Positions 1 through 10,190 of a DNA stretch of 64,000 nt are shown one piece after another. Below the pieces are notes generated by a model. That model made no database searches, had not been told where the DNA came from, and saw nothing but the letters and a program-made list of their open reading frames with translations. The DNA comes from Lenzites betulinus. Taxonomy: Eukaryota > Basidiomycota > Agaricomycetes > Polyporales > Polyporaceae. The DNA lies in contig JABYQU010000067.1 in NCBI GenBank assembly GCA_022264855.1, positions 1 to 64,000 on the forward strand. Direction: 5' to 3'. The first letter of the stretch is position 1, and each line of letters opens with the position of its first letter. The position numbers and the translations under genes were made by a program.

Positions 1-345
1 CCGCGGGCGCATCCTTCACGCGCATTCGCGCGACGCGCGGGCAATCCCGTGGCCACTCTTTGGCCGTCGCGCGGGCGTGTCTCCCCGAGGCACGTTTGCG
101 CGTCGTTCACGCGCCTGCGCGCGGTCAATCCCGCCGGTACTCTCTGGCCGGCGCGCGGGCGTGTCTCCCGGAGACATGCCCGCGCGCCGTTCCTGCCTAC
201 TCGAACGGCGGACCTGCGGGCAATCCCGCCGGCGCATCCTTCATGCTCATTCGAAGTGCGCGACTCGCAGGCAATCCCGCGGGCACTCTTGGGCCGTCGC
301 GCGGGCGTGTCTCCCGGAGTCACGCCTGCGCATCGTTCCCGCGCA
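1..345. repeat. GC-rich degenerate repeat array with TGTCTCC/GGAGACA palindromes
   Basis: Roughly 115-bp units recur about three times. Each contains a GGCAATCCCG-like segment, a GGCCGTCGCGCGGGCGTGTC-like segment (near 60, 148 and 293) and a short palindrome of the TGTCTCCCGGAGACA type (166-180 is the cleanest). The ORFs in this stretch follow the repeat period and are not credible genes. The same palindrome core recurs in the array at 2240-2790, which suggests related repeats. The array probably continues beyond the left edge. Confidence 0.7.
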
Positions 346-834
346 ATCAAATAGGGCTACCCAACAATAAAAATAAAACATTTGAGTACAAGTATGATTT
401 ATAATAAATACAATAGAGTTTGTACACAATCGGGTCATGCAGAACTATGAATTACCATAGGATATAATATGAATACAGTGCAGTACAGGTAGGGGTATGT
501 ATTCTCATCCAGAGTAAGCAACGTGCCCTCAGCGCCTTGGGACGCGGCTTGCCAAATGATTCAAAAACATATAGTTATGCGGATGGTTGTAAATATGTAC
601 TATAATATAGTTCCCCAAGTGTTATATTTGTGTAGCAATAGTAAAGATATCTGTTCTGTCCCTCAACATTGATATTATTTGAAAGCTCCTCATCGAAATG
701 TCTTGCCACCAAACACTCAGACGTCCAGTGTTTAAACCATAGGGGAGTCCCAGTGATTACGATCACCCCACGACACCATCAGTGATCCCGATCATCTGAT
801 ACGACTGATAGCCACTGGACTTTTACTATATAAT
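346..834. other. AT-rich gene-free stretch
   Basis: The base composition turns AT-rich immediately after the repeat array. I see no ORF with domain-like content and no RNA gene. The last 50 bases probably hold the promoter and 5' UTR of the BAH/PHD-like gene, with a TATATAATG-like sequence near 827-835. Confidence 0.5.
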
Positions 835-891
835 GTGAGCTGTTTGGCCTTGGCTTCCCCCTCTTCCCCTTGCCAGTTTTCCCCTTTAGCT

Positions 892-2161
892 ATGCCTACC
901 CTTGCATCTGTCCCTCGCTCTGCCGCAGAGTGGAGTGATGTGTTCCGTACCGGCGAAGTTGTGCAGGGCCTGTTGTGTAAGTGTTCATCCTGCCTGTATT
1001 CTGGTGTATTTTCTAAGTTGAATTATTAGGTCGTCGACCAGAACCTGGTGAAAGCTTCTACATCAAATGTCGCGATTAGTATGGCTCTGCCTGCCATTTG
1101 TGCACTGACACTAATAGTTTGCTGGCAGTGTCTCTATCTACCCTGACGGGTCGGGACGTGACGACGCAATCAAGTTCGACCGCAAGATGTATGCGCGCAT
1201 CGCTGGGTTGTGCAAGCATCCTGAACTGGGTTCGGTAAGTACATATATAATATCTAAGATGCTATCTCTCACATTACACTTCACATAGCTTGTCAAGCTC
1301 CACTGGTACTTCTCCTATGGGGAGCTTACCCCTGACGAGATGGCCAACCAAGTCGGGCGGGACTTTATCGTGTCCCAGGGGGAGAACGAGCTTGTATCGC
1401 TGTCCCATGACACATACACATTTGCCGAACGCATCCATTCGCTCGAGCGGGTCATCAATATGACCCCCACTGCCATCTCCTTCCCAGTGATCGATGCCAC
1501 CACCCTTTTCGCCAGGGGTGACAAGACTCTCATACGCAGCTTCAACATGAACAACCCCACCCTTGAGCGCTATGAGCTGCCACTCGTGAGTTCTTTCCCC
1601 CCGTATTTGCTCAAATCTATTTCTAATATGTATTAACTTTAGAGCTGTGTGTTCAGCATGTGCACCGAAACCTGCGACGGCCAGTACACCCTACCGGCCT
1701 TGGGAGCTGAGGGCGACATACTTCGGTGGTGCTTTCGGTGCAACAAGTGGCTCCATACCACCTGCTGCGAGCGCTCCAATGCTGTCGAGGTCTCCCTCCC
1801 CCTCCCTCGCGATACCCGTCCTCTTCAGCCCCAAACAGTCGAGGAGGCCGTTCAAATGCGATGCGGAAACCGTGTCCAATATGGGCCATTCGACTGGTTG
1901 CTTTGGCAGCAGCTCAGCACACTTCCCATCCAACGTGGGATGCCAGGCCTCAACTACCCGCTCTCATTTGAGCTCATCGTCAGCAAGATTCGTGAAGAAG
2001 ATGCTCAGAACGGCTGCCCCAATGACGTTCAAGAGTATCTTCTGGAGAATATTGGTGTGGCAAAGGATATTGCGCTGATGCCGCAGGAGGCGTTGGCTAT
2101 GTTGCAGGGTTGGAAACCGGAGGACATTTATGAATGCCCTATTTGTGGAAATGATATATAA
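892..2161 (+). CDS. BAH-domain protein with PHD-like zinc finger, five exons
   Basis: My model joins 892-976, 1030-1078, 1129-1234, 1289-1585 and 1643-2161 (351 aa). All introns are GT-AG, about 50-57 nt long, and keep frame. The middle part has the pattern of a BAH (bromo-adjacent homology) domain: a hydrophobic LHWYFSYGEL segment (from residue 81), then NELVSLSHDTYTF and a helix. The part from about residue 181 has Cys pairs ending in WCFRCNKWLHTTC, the Cx2CxxWxHxxC signature of a PHD finger; a CPIC pair lies at the extreme C-terminus. BAH and PHD modules normally read nucleosomes or histone tails, so a chromatin-associated role is an inference. No catalytic domain is visible. BAH-like ORFs are numerous in Agaricomycetes and some travel with transposons. 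The repeat-rich surroundings make a dispersed repeat-associated copy possible. Start chosen as the ATG that gives a frame-consistent first exon. Confidence 0.6.
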
Positions 2162-2239
2162 TAGTTTAACTTGGGTTGTATACAATTTATAGAAATCTCC
2201 GATAGAGCATAACTGAGACATAGGCTGCCTACATATAAC

Positions 2240-2790
2240 TTAACACTGACACCCGCTCAGAGCACAGTACAAATACATGACCAGGGGGTGCTTCCGGGAA
2301 GCACCCCTGCACACACACCTGCTCAGAGCATTATGCGGTTGTGTGAGCATAGGGTGTCTCCTGGAGACATGCTCCGTACACACACCCGCTCCAAGCGCTG
2401 AGTATGGTGTGTATACATGCACAGGGGGTGCTTCCGGGAAGCACCCCTGCACACGCACCCGGTGAGCACAGGGTGTCTCCTGGAGACATGGTCCGTACAC
2501 ACATCCGCTCCAAGTACGGTGTGTCCACGTGCGCAGGGGGTGCTTCCTGGAAGCACCCCCTGCACACACACCTGCTCAGAGCATTATGCGGTTGTGTGAG
2601 CATGGGGTGTCTCCTGGAGACATGCTCCGTACACACATCCGCTCCAAGTACGGTGTGTCCATGTGCGCAGGGGGTGCTTCCTGGAGACATGCTCTGTACA
2701 CACATCTGTTCCGAGTACACACACGGTGCATATGAAGCTGTGTACTACACACCAGCAGAGCCTCCGGGAGACACCCCTTGTCATAATATA
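2240..2790. repeat. Tandem array alternating two hairpins
   Basis: A unit of roughly 110-140 bp is repeated about three and a half times. Each unit has two palindromes, GGGTGCTTCCGGGAAGCACC (near 2286, 2428, 2538) and GGTGTCTCCTGGAGACATG (near 2350, 2471, 2607), separated by CA-rich spacers such as CCGTACACACATCCGCTCC. Long ORFs on both strands simply follow the repeat and are rejected as genes. The last unit (2668-2690) is a hybrid that starts as the first palindrome and ends as the second. Confidence 0.8.
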
Positions 2791-2853
2791 TGATTACGAT
2801 ACATTGCAATATGGTATGCAAATATTATCAGTGATACGTGAAGTGGTGTCGCA

Positions 2854-3824
2854 CTATACGGTACTTGTAGCAAAATATATTTTATGACCGACGTCCCAAT
2901 AAGGCAAGTGCTAACCCTAAAAGTGCGCACCGTAGGGTTAGGTTTGGCCCATAATCTGACCCCTGTGACCCCTGGCATGTCCTCATAACCTCTCCCTCTC
3001 CCGCTCCTCGATCACTTACCGCGTCCAGCTCATATCCCCAGAACTCCCCTCGCTTCACCCAGTGGAACACATACTCCCGGTAGAACTGCTCATATTCTTG
3101 CAGCAGCCGCATGTTCAGCGTACGGTCGTCGCACTCGTGCACCGCCGAGTACCCCTCAATCGAAATCAGCGGCACTACCCGCCGTCGCGTCGTCCGCATA
3201 AGCTCATTCCCCCCGAAGATCTTCAAAAGCTTCCGCGTCTTCCCCGGCTGGCACTGCTGCTTCCTCAGCCGCGAAAGCAGCATCTCCACCTCCACAAAGA
3301 ACTGTGTGCTTCTCTCTCAGTATCTTACTCCGCTCATGCAATACACTCACTTACCTCCTGGCACGGATCCTCCCCTTCGTGGTACACAAACCCGAGCCGT
3401 GCCACAATCGCAACGTCCACCCCCTCGTCGTCCCGATCAGGCTCCATGTTCGCCTCCTGCTCAGGGGTGAGCTCCCAGCCATGCGGTCGGCGGATAATGC
3501 ACACACTAGAAAACATTCAGATTCATTAGCATCGCAGTTCACAACAACTGCTCCCTCCACATCCTCCTCCCCTCCACTTACTGGGTCCCACTCCGGATCG
3601 GCATCTCCATCTTCCCTTCCTTGTGTCGCACTACATCACTCTCATTAGTATCCTATATCCACTTTCAATACTCCTTTCCACTTACTGTACGCCACATCTA
3701 CAGGCCGCACCTTCCCCCACTCCTCCGCGTACTCCGTCCAGTCTGCGTTCTGCTTTCTCGGGTACCGCGACGATTCCCGCCCAATGCACTGCCAGCTGAT
3801 GTGGTTACATCGAGGGCTTGGCAT
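2854..3824 (-). CDS. Hypothetical protein, five exons, 3' end uncertain
   Basis: Reading leftward the exons are 3824-3686, 3630-3582, 3505-3355, 3301-3020 and a short last exon (my best guess 2910-2854). The first four join in frame with GT-AG introns of 53-76 nt. The product begins MPSPRCNHISWQCIGRESSR, continues through an acidic stretch with a GFVYHEGEDPCQE segment, and ends with a basic helix and an aromatic-rich segment (EYEQFYREYVFHWVKRG). I do not recognise a family. Regular splicing and lack of low complexity argue that it is a real gene. Three alternative acceptors would change only the last few residues. The flanks are repeats on both sides. Confidence 0.55.
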
Positions 3825-3953
3825 TGTTCGGAGTTGATGGGTGTGTGAACGGAGTGTAAGAATAGATCGTGCACACAATGGTACAAAGAGAACCTTGCTC
3901 AACAGCCGCAGCTCCATTTTTATACCAACATACACGTGCTTGCACTGCATATC

Positions 3954-3989
3954 CTTATGTAAAGACTTATGTAAAGACTTATGTAAAGA
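3954..3989. repeat. 12-bp direct repeat, three copies
   Basis: CTTATGTAAAGA occurs three times head to tail without a mismatch, just upstream of the 5' end of the minus-strand gene at 2854-3824. It could be a slippage-prone microsatellite or an upstream element. Nothing else in the sequence tells which. Confidence 0.85.
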
Positions 3990-4069
3990 CATGTCAAAAC
4001 ACAGCAGGTCCATTGCCATATCTAAACACCTGTGACGTCATACCATTCCCGCTCTCCATCTCTCCCCTG

Positions 4070-4219
4070 GGACGCGTCTCTCCATCGGCATTGCCGATGG
4101 TGGGACACCATCACGTCCACGTATGATCCTGTCCCAGCATCGGCAATGCCGTTGGAGAGACTCCATACCCACCCTTAACCGCCCGTCTCTCCATCGGCAA
4201 TGCCGATGGAGAGACACCC
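4070..4219. repeat. Three near-palindromes built on CCATCGGCAATGCCGATGG
   Basis: Copies lie at about 4077-4101, 4132-4160 and 4185-4215. The third is a 31-bp palindrome, perfect except for the central base (arms GTCTCTCCATCGGCA and its complement). The copies are spaced about 55 bp apart. They share the GTCTC/GAGAC arms with the palindromes at 2240-2790. Confidence 0.8.
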
Positions 4220-4333
4220 CCAGCACTTGCTATAACATACATTTCCCCATATATCACATCATGTTTTTGGCCCTTTTTTCCCCGTTTCTATCCTCCCCCT
4301 GCCTTAACCTCTGCTTTAACCCCCAGTTTGGCC

Positions 4334-4455
4334 AAATCCTACCCCGACCCTGCCCTAACCCCCACCAGGGTTACAAAAAGAGACATTTAATATGGATAAA
4401 TCCTACCCCGACCCTGCCCTAACCCCCACCAGGGTTACAAAAAGAGACATTTAAT
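4334..4455. repeat. 64-bp direct duplication
   Basis: The segment beginning AAATCCTACCCCGACCCTGC and ending AGAGACATTTAAT at about 4334-4392 is repeated at about 4398-4455 with no mismatch that I see. This indicates a recent tandem duplication. Confidence 0.85.
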
Positions 4456-5035
4456 GTCGTCGCGGAAGCCGTGCACGACCCGCGCAGCGTCTTCCCGGGG
4501 GGTAAGTCCTTCAAGTTGACAGTCCGGCCGCACGTCCAGATGCTAACCAGGCTGCCTCGATTGTCTGATTCCCGTTCGGCCGTCCGGTTGTCCGTCTTCC
4601 ACAGGTACATGCAGCGTCAAGCCTGCGGCAGAGGCAGAGGACGACGAGTCCCAGGTCCCCGCTGACACGAACGACGACAGCGCACACTGTCAACGGCGAG
4701 ACTAAAAAGTACCTAGACAGCGCAAGCTCTCGGGGCCGTACCTGTGTCCGCACTGGCTCCCGAAGGAGGGCATCAAGAGCGCCGCGTTCATGCACGAGCC
4801 TACCGCTTCCTGTGACGCCTACGCCGCGCAAGCAGCGGGAGGATCGGCGGTTGCGGGGGGCGGGTCAACGTCCGAGCACGAGGACGCGGTGGGCGCAGCC
4901 CCATCACTTTACTTGCTCCCGGAGTCGCCGATCACAGAGTACAACGAGCTCGCTGGGGAATGTGCACTCACCGTGTTTGGAACATGAAAGCCCTCTAGTT
5001 CGGGCGTCGTAGCCAGCTCTGCGCGAGACTGGGAG
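4453..5035 (+). pseudogene. Possible gene remnant of unknown family
   Basis: An ATG at 4453 opens a short exon with a good donor (GTAAGT near 4501) and an acceptor near 4604. After the acceptor the most protein-like text (KKYLDSASSRG, then PYLCPHWLPKEGIKSAAFMH from about 4735) changes frame, so no single model works. I cannot assign a family. Either a decayed gene or a chance arrangement is possible. Confidence 0.2.
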
Positions 5036-5436
5036 GCGGGGAGGTCGTATCTGGGACCAAGGAATGCCGGACCAGTACTAGTTGATCGACTCGGAGCTGG
5101 TGCGACGGTGTGACGATTGGAAGCATGTCAGATATGTACTGTACATATAATTCTTGTATTTCTTGTGATTGTTCCAGGGCATTTGCGTCCGACGAGATGC
5201 TGCCGGTGGCGGTCGAGACGAGAGGTGCAGCGCAGGCTGAGTGCAAACAACAGCGCCTGCCTGATTTGGCACATTCACAGGGCTGCCGGCGCTTGGGCAT
5301 CTGACGGCCTTGCGTCTTTCTCTTTGTCCCCCCCACTACTCTGGCTGCGCACGTTCTGTTGTCTACACAAACTCTCGGATAGACATATAGCAGTGTATTT
5401 TTACAATCTATGGCGTGTTGCCATGCTACGATGCAC

Positions 5437-5800
5437 CGTCCGGCCGCGCAGGTGCGCGGCCGTGGAAACTCGCCTGGGTGTGAGCTGACCACCCGCGGTC
5501 GCGCACCTGCGCAGCCACGGACACTCGCCTGGGTGTAGGCTGGACACCCGCGGCTGCACACCTGCGCGGCCGCGGACACGTACCTGCTTATGAACCAGCC
5601 ACCCGCGGCCGCGCACCTGCGCGGCCGCGGAAACTCGCCTAGGTGTAAGCTGGCCACCCGCGGTCGCGCACCTGCGCAGCCGCGGACACTCGCCTGGGTG
5701 TAGGCTGGACACCCGCGGCCGCGGAAACTCGCCTAGGTGTAAGCTGGCCACCCGCGGTCGCGCACCTGCGCGGTCGCGGACACGCGCCTACTTGTGACGC
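5437..5800. repeat. 56-bp minisatellite rich in GCGCGGCCGCGG
   Basis: About six to seven units recur with a 56-bp period (for example the CACCTGCGC core at about 5501, 5557, 5613 and 5669). The consensus includes ACTCGCCTAGGTGTAAGCTG and ACCCGCGGCCGCGCACCTGC. One unit near 5705-5716 is truncated. The minus-strand ORFs across it are periodic and not genes. Confidence 0.85.
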
Positions 5801-6551
5801 GCATCCGAGCCTGCACACCTGTGTGGCCTCAAATTCTAACCGGGCCTCTGTTACCCCATAATGTCTGCGGCCACGCACGTGCATGGTCTTGGGAACACCT
5901 AAAGCATATTCTGCCATTCTATTCCGCCTCCGTGCCCTTCCCCATTCCACCTACCCATACAAGCCATCCCGAAACATTTGTTTGGTAAGTCACTAGGGCG
6001 AAGCTGCACACTGAGCGCTAAACCGCACCCATTTGACTCATCTGCATGCATCATTCACTGGTTTGTCGTAGGACCTTTTATAGTTATTATAAAGTAATAT
6101 TATTATTTACATGTTCTGCCGCCCTGCTCTCTACTATCATAAGCCAAGGCAGCAGACAACACGGGGACTAATAACTCTCCAGGCCACGCTTCTCCTGGGG
6201 CAATATAATACTCATACATTTCTAATCTTTGGATCTATAGGGAGTGGGGTGCTGTGCTCCTAGTGAACAGCGCAGCTTGTAGGCAGGCATCTGAGACATT
6301 GCCATCACAAAGTGGCTGAACCATCAAAAAGTGGCTGCCCATCACGGTTTTGCCGCCCGCCCATCAGCGCTTAACCTAGCCCCCCCGCGCTTAGGCTCTC
6401 CCTAACCCTCACCCACTTGACTTTTGCCCCTGTGTATAGTGAGGCTGGGGATGATGTTAGAGTTGAAAAGAGTAGAGTGTAGTGGTGGTTGAAGTTCAAG
6501 TTGTAATCAAAACTTGATCAGATAACAATCAGTCCATTTTAGGAAATTGGT
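5801..6551. other. Gene-free stretch
   Basis: Mixed composition. I see no ORF with convincing protein character, no tRNA and no repeat beyond short AT runs. It separates the minisatellite from the MITE-like element. Confidence 0.5.
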
Positions 6552-6989
6552 CATGTGATCTTGGTCTGCCAGACCTGGGTCACATGATCTCTCACCACTT
6601 ATCTTGCTGCTTTGCATCTTGGGCTCACCCATATAATAATCTGTTAGTATAGCATTGTGGTCCTTCATCATGGGCACTTGTAGCACTTGATCACATTTGA
6701 ATATGACCTCCAGCTGCGGAGTTTTTTGGATTACAAGTGCAGAACAGTCAATAATCAACATTATAATATATATCACTGTGGGTGACTAGGTGACGTGACC
6801 CTCTTTGACTGCCAGTCAAAGCCAGTCACAAATGTAACACTTCTGTGACCCTCTTTGGCTGCCAGTCAAAGCTGGTCACAGATGTAACAGATTTGTGACT
6901 TGCTTTGACTGCCAGTCAAAGAAGGTCACGTCACATCCTAATCAGGCAAAAAGTCAGGTGGCCCAGGTCTGGCAGACCAAGGTCACATG
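6552..6989. mobile_element. MITE-like element with inverted ends and internal palindromes
   Basis: The ends 6552-6579 and 6962-6989 are inverted copies of each other over 28 bp with one mismatch (CATGTGATCTTGGTCTGCC and its complement). The left end extends into a 35-bp imperfect palindrome. The interior (6785-6935) has three copies of a unit of about 56 bp that contains CTTTGACTGCCAGTCAAAG. No transposase ORF is present. No clear target-site duplication is visible, so a non-mobile inverted repeat remains possible. Confidence 0.5.
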
Positions 6990-7284
6990 CTTTATATCCT
7001 TATTAGGACACATATTGATGGCTGTCGCATTTTTTTGACTAGCACAGCCACATGACAATCTCAAAATGTCGGCCTATTAGATCTGTACCAGTAGCACTTT
7101 GTTATGTACTAATAGCCCTACTAGTCATTGAGATAAGTGAGTATTAAAGAAAGGGGGGGGCGTTTCTGTAACTTGGACCGTTGGTGAAGGTCACCGATTC
7201 ACTCCAGAAAAGTTGTGGCCTGTAGCCAGAGCTTACCTGAGTCTAGATCACCAACTTACATGCTCCCAGACTTGGTGGTTGTGG

Positions 7285-7690
7285 AGCAATGGCCTCGCAT
7301 CCGCTGAAAAAGTTGAAGTTTGGAGGTGGGCACAGATGCGAGGTCACTGTGGCACGGGGAAACATCGGACAGCGATGAGAGCTATATTTCTGGGTAGCCC
7401 TGAAGCAAGGCTACAATCGGTCCTTTCGCATCCATGAGATTGCCCATGCCGTTGTGGAGAAACAGCCTCGCATCCGTGGAACAGGGGGTACCAATACGCT
7501 CGCATCCGACGGATGCGAGGTCATTGTGGCACGGGGAGAGCAGCGACAGACATGAAACCAAGTGCATCTTGTAGCCCCTAATCAGGGCTACAATCGGTCC
7601 TTTCGCATCCGTAAGATTGTCCTATCCAATGTCCCATAAACAGCCTCGCATCCAACCTCGCATCCGCTCGCATCCACTATCTAGGCCTAG
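7285..7690. repeat. Two-copy direct repeat of about 180 bp with GCATCCG hairpins
   Basis: Both copies carry GTGGCACGGGGA, then a TAGCCC...GGGCTAC-type hairpin, GGCTACAATCGGTCCTTTCG and AACAGCCTCGCATCC (about 7350-7465 and 7527-7651). Between them CTCGCATCCGACGGATGCGAGG (7500-7521) is a near-perfect palindrome. The motif CTCGCATCC occurs at least six times. Confidence 0.75.
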
Positions 7691-7739
7691 ATAGCCGGGT
7701 TATATGGATAGTGGAGAGTGAGACACCGAGCACGCACTG

Positions 7740-8640
7740 TCAATTTCAGCACTCACCGCTATACGAAACCGGCGAGCATGTTGTACATAAGCACGTAGTT
7801 GACCATATCTTCGCCAATGAGGGTGCCAACCAACGGCTTGACGTCCACCCTTGAGAACGTAGTTGCTGTGTGCGTGAGGGCGCGCTCGGCCTCCTGTTGC
7901 GCTTTCGCACGCTTCGACATGCGTTCGCGCCGTCTCTGTTCCGCCTGGAGCTCACTGTCGTCTGCGAGCTCGCCCGCGTCCTCAAACGACGTTGGGTGAG
8001 ACTGACGTGTTGGGCGTGGGGGCGAGTGGTTGGGAACAAGCTAGCCAGCACCGATCGTGTTCCGGCGCGAGGGCTTGTGGACGGGTGGGGGTTGGAGGAA
8101 GCCATCGACAGAGGTATGCGAGCCAGGCTGGTTCGGCAGGCTCTTCAAGACGGAGGGAGAGGGGAAGAAGGGGTCGTCAGTTGTGTCGGACGAGTTTTAT
8201 CCATAGGTGGATGTCCGCAATGACGATCGCGTCTCAGCGGAGGAACGGTGGCAGAGGCCCTGAGATGAGGAAGACGCGAAGTGGGTAAAGATGCGGGTCG
8301 TGCGCGAGCCGGACGACGTGCGCTGGAGGGGCTCTTCGAAAGTAACGGGCCGTGGCGGGGCCGTGGCAGGAGGCGGCGTCCTACGCGGCTCGGGCGCATC
8401 ATCATTTTCAACGCGGGAGGGCGGTGACGGGGGAGGGCGCCCGACATTGGACTCGCCGCTGCTTTCGCGGTGTGCGTGTGCGTGGTGGTGGAAGCCCGGG
8501 ACGGCGTGAGCGAGCGACGCACCGACTTTGTGCAAGACGGGTTCCGGGACAGGGCCGTGACCGAGCTCGACGACGTCGTCAGTGACCTTGAGAATGCGGA
8601 CCTCCTGTGCGGGCGACTGCTTTCCGCCGGCTCATGCCGT
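7740..8640 (-). pseudogene. Truncated 5' fragment resembling a phosphatidylinositol-4-phosphate 5-kinase
   Basis: Reading leftward, a proline/serine/histidine-rich segment (about 8535-8200) is followed by RRRERMSKRAKAQQEAERAL and then VDVKPLVGTLIGEDMVNYVL with MYNML (about 7850-7770). The last segment resembles the start of the fungal Mss4-type lipid kinase domain, where MLTGIRIAVS follows in the family. Here a single-base shift at about 7765-7768 puts RIA into another frame, and a GTGAGT donor follows immediately. No kinase catalytic sequence follows; repeats begin instead. I infer a broken duplicate. The family call rests on a short motif and could be wrong. Confidence 0.4.
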
Positions 8641-8888
8641 TACATGTGGGTGCATATAGGTCCATACCCAAGCCCGCATGCACGACGATGGACGTGACTC
8701 GCGATTGCGCGCGCTGGGGTGCACGACGCCGCGATGTGCGCGAGCTCGCACCAACTGGTGCGCCTGTCGGTGATATAAGCACACATACAGCAACGGGACG
8801 GCAATGGGCGGCGCACCACAGCGAAGTCTGAAAAACAGAGAAAACCCGCTGGGTCATTAAGGCGAGGTAATTGTAACAGACTTGACTA

Positions 8889-10190
8889 CTAGCCAGTGGC
8901 TACCATCAGGCGGCGGTGGAGCGCAAACGAAAGCACATCTGCTGATGTACCATTACTTGATAATACCTGCAGCTCTTCCATGTCACGGAAGATGAGGTCG
9001 ACATATTCGGCGGCACCTGACATGTGCAAGATCCGACAACAGAAAGCATGGATTTCGAGGTACCTCGGGCTCGGGAGAGGCAAGTCAGGGTGATGTGATA
9101 CAAAATGCACGCTGTCCGGGAGCGACGGCGGTCTACTGATGCCGGGGGGTATGATGATTTTGTAAGTGTTTGGCTGCCAGATATTGTCAGTCCCAACACG
9201 GCCGATAGCAATAGAAGCGGTACATGCCTGGCCCTTAATTGCCTCAAACCAGAGATCCATTGTATCAAAGTCGTCGTGGATCACGGCGTCGAGTGTGAGG
9301 ATATTGTCCAGCCGATGAAGGCGGCCACCTATGGTCGCCGACCCGAGCTCTGCGCAGACATCGTCGTATCCAAATTGCTTTAGTATGGCCCACATACTAG
9401 CTGCATCATGCTCCTTAAACCGATCATGTTGCTCCAATGAGGCTGGCGACGAGCATTTCCGTAGACTGGCAACTCACCTCCGGGGAAGACCCACCGACCG
9501 CGATATTGCCAGGAGCGTCCGGGATAATGTGGCAGCATTGAGTTAGTCCAAAATCCTCGCCAGGTCCCATGCGTGTAATTTTATCCTTCGTAGCTGGCCT
9601 GTCGACTCTGCCGGTGACCATACACCGGTAATTGTCGCGTATAAGAGCCTACGTAAGCATGATGAGCACAAGAGGCACTATTTAACCAAAACAATTGCAC
9701 ATACTTGAGCTTTCGCGGCGGAATGATCACGCGGGGCGGGCTGTAGGTCTACGAGGCATTCTTGCATGACGCGGTCGAACGACGGGCGGGACGGATGAGA
9801 AGAGGGAGTCGGGGTCTTTCCCCTTGTCTTCTTGACTTTGAGCCAGTGTCTCGTCAGTATAAAAGCCACATCTCAAGGCTCGGGTAGACGCATACATATC
9901 AATACCAGACGCGTCAAGTACATCGCGCCCAGGTCGAAAAGTGCTTGATAGGGGTGTTCGGTTTGGTTACAGGAGGCGAGCTCAAGTGAGAGGGTCCGGC
10001 GCGCAGCGGGTGACGGAGGATAGAGGAGGAGGCAGCCAACGATGCGGGCTTGACAGATACAAGCCTTGTCGGCTCTCGAGACGGCCGCGCTTTCTGCAGG
10101 AAGGACCAAAGTCCTATAAAGACTCAAAGGCGTGCCAGTACCGCTGCCAAGAAGCGCTGCTGCGTCTGCAGCTGGGGGCAGAGCGGGCAT
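8889..10190 (-). CDS. HNH_2-type (PF13391-like) nuclease-domain protein, four exons
   Basis: Exons leftward: 10190 to about 9900, about 9835 to 9705, 9648 to about 9485, and about 9434 to 8889 (stop TAG). Second and third exons join in frame through GTATGT...TACGTAG. The N-terminus starts MPALPPAADAAALL. A loop with SSHPSRPSFD and the segment DNYRCMVTGRVD introduce the domain, followed by QCCHIIPD and LDNILTLDAVIHDDFDTMDL. In basidiomycete HNH_2 proteins these correspond to the RDNYRCMVTG, AHIIP and ILTLD..IH..FD segments, so the putative metal-site region (CH at the core and the second His) is present. The C-terminal half has LPLPSPRYLEIHAFCCRILH and ends near LSFALHRRLM. The family is greatly expanded in mushrooms and its biological role is not established. 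Exact positions of the first and third introns are uncertain. Confidence 0.7.

Noticed and set aside
2323..2793. Cys/His-rich ORFs on both strands
   Set aside because: They translate the tandem hairpin repeat; periodic text such as repeated CxxGxSRKHP is a repeat artefact, not a zinc-finger gene.
5401..5751. Minus-strand ORFs over the 56-bp minisatellite
   Set aside because: Repeat translations with no independent evidence.
2240..7690. CRISPR-like spaced palindromic repeats
   Set aside because: Units are long, degenerate, with repeated rather than unique spacers, and the DNA is eukaryotic; no cas genes.
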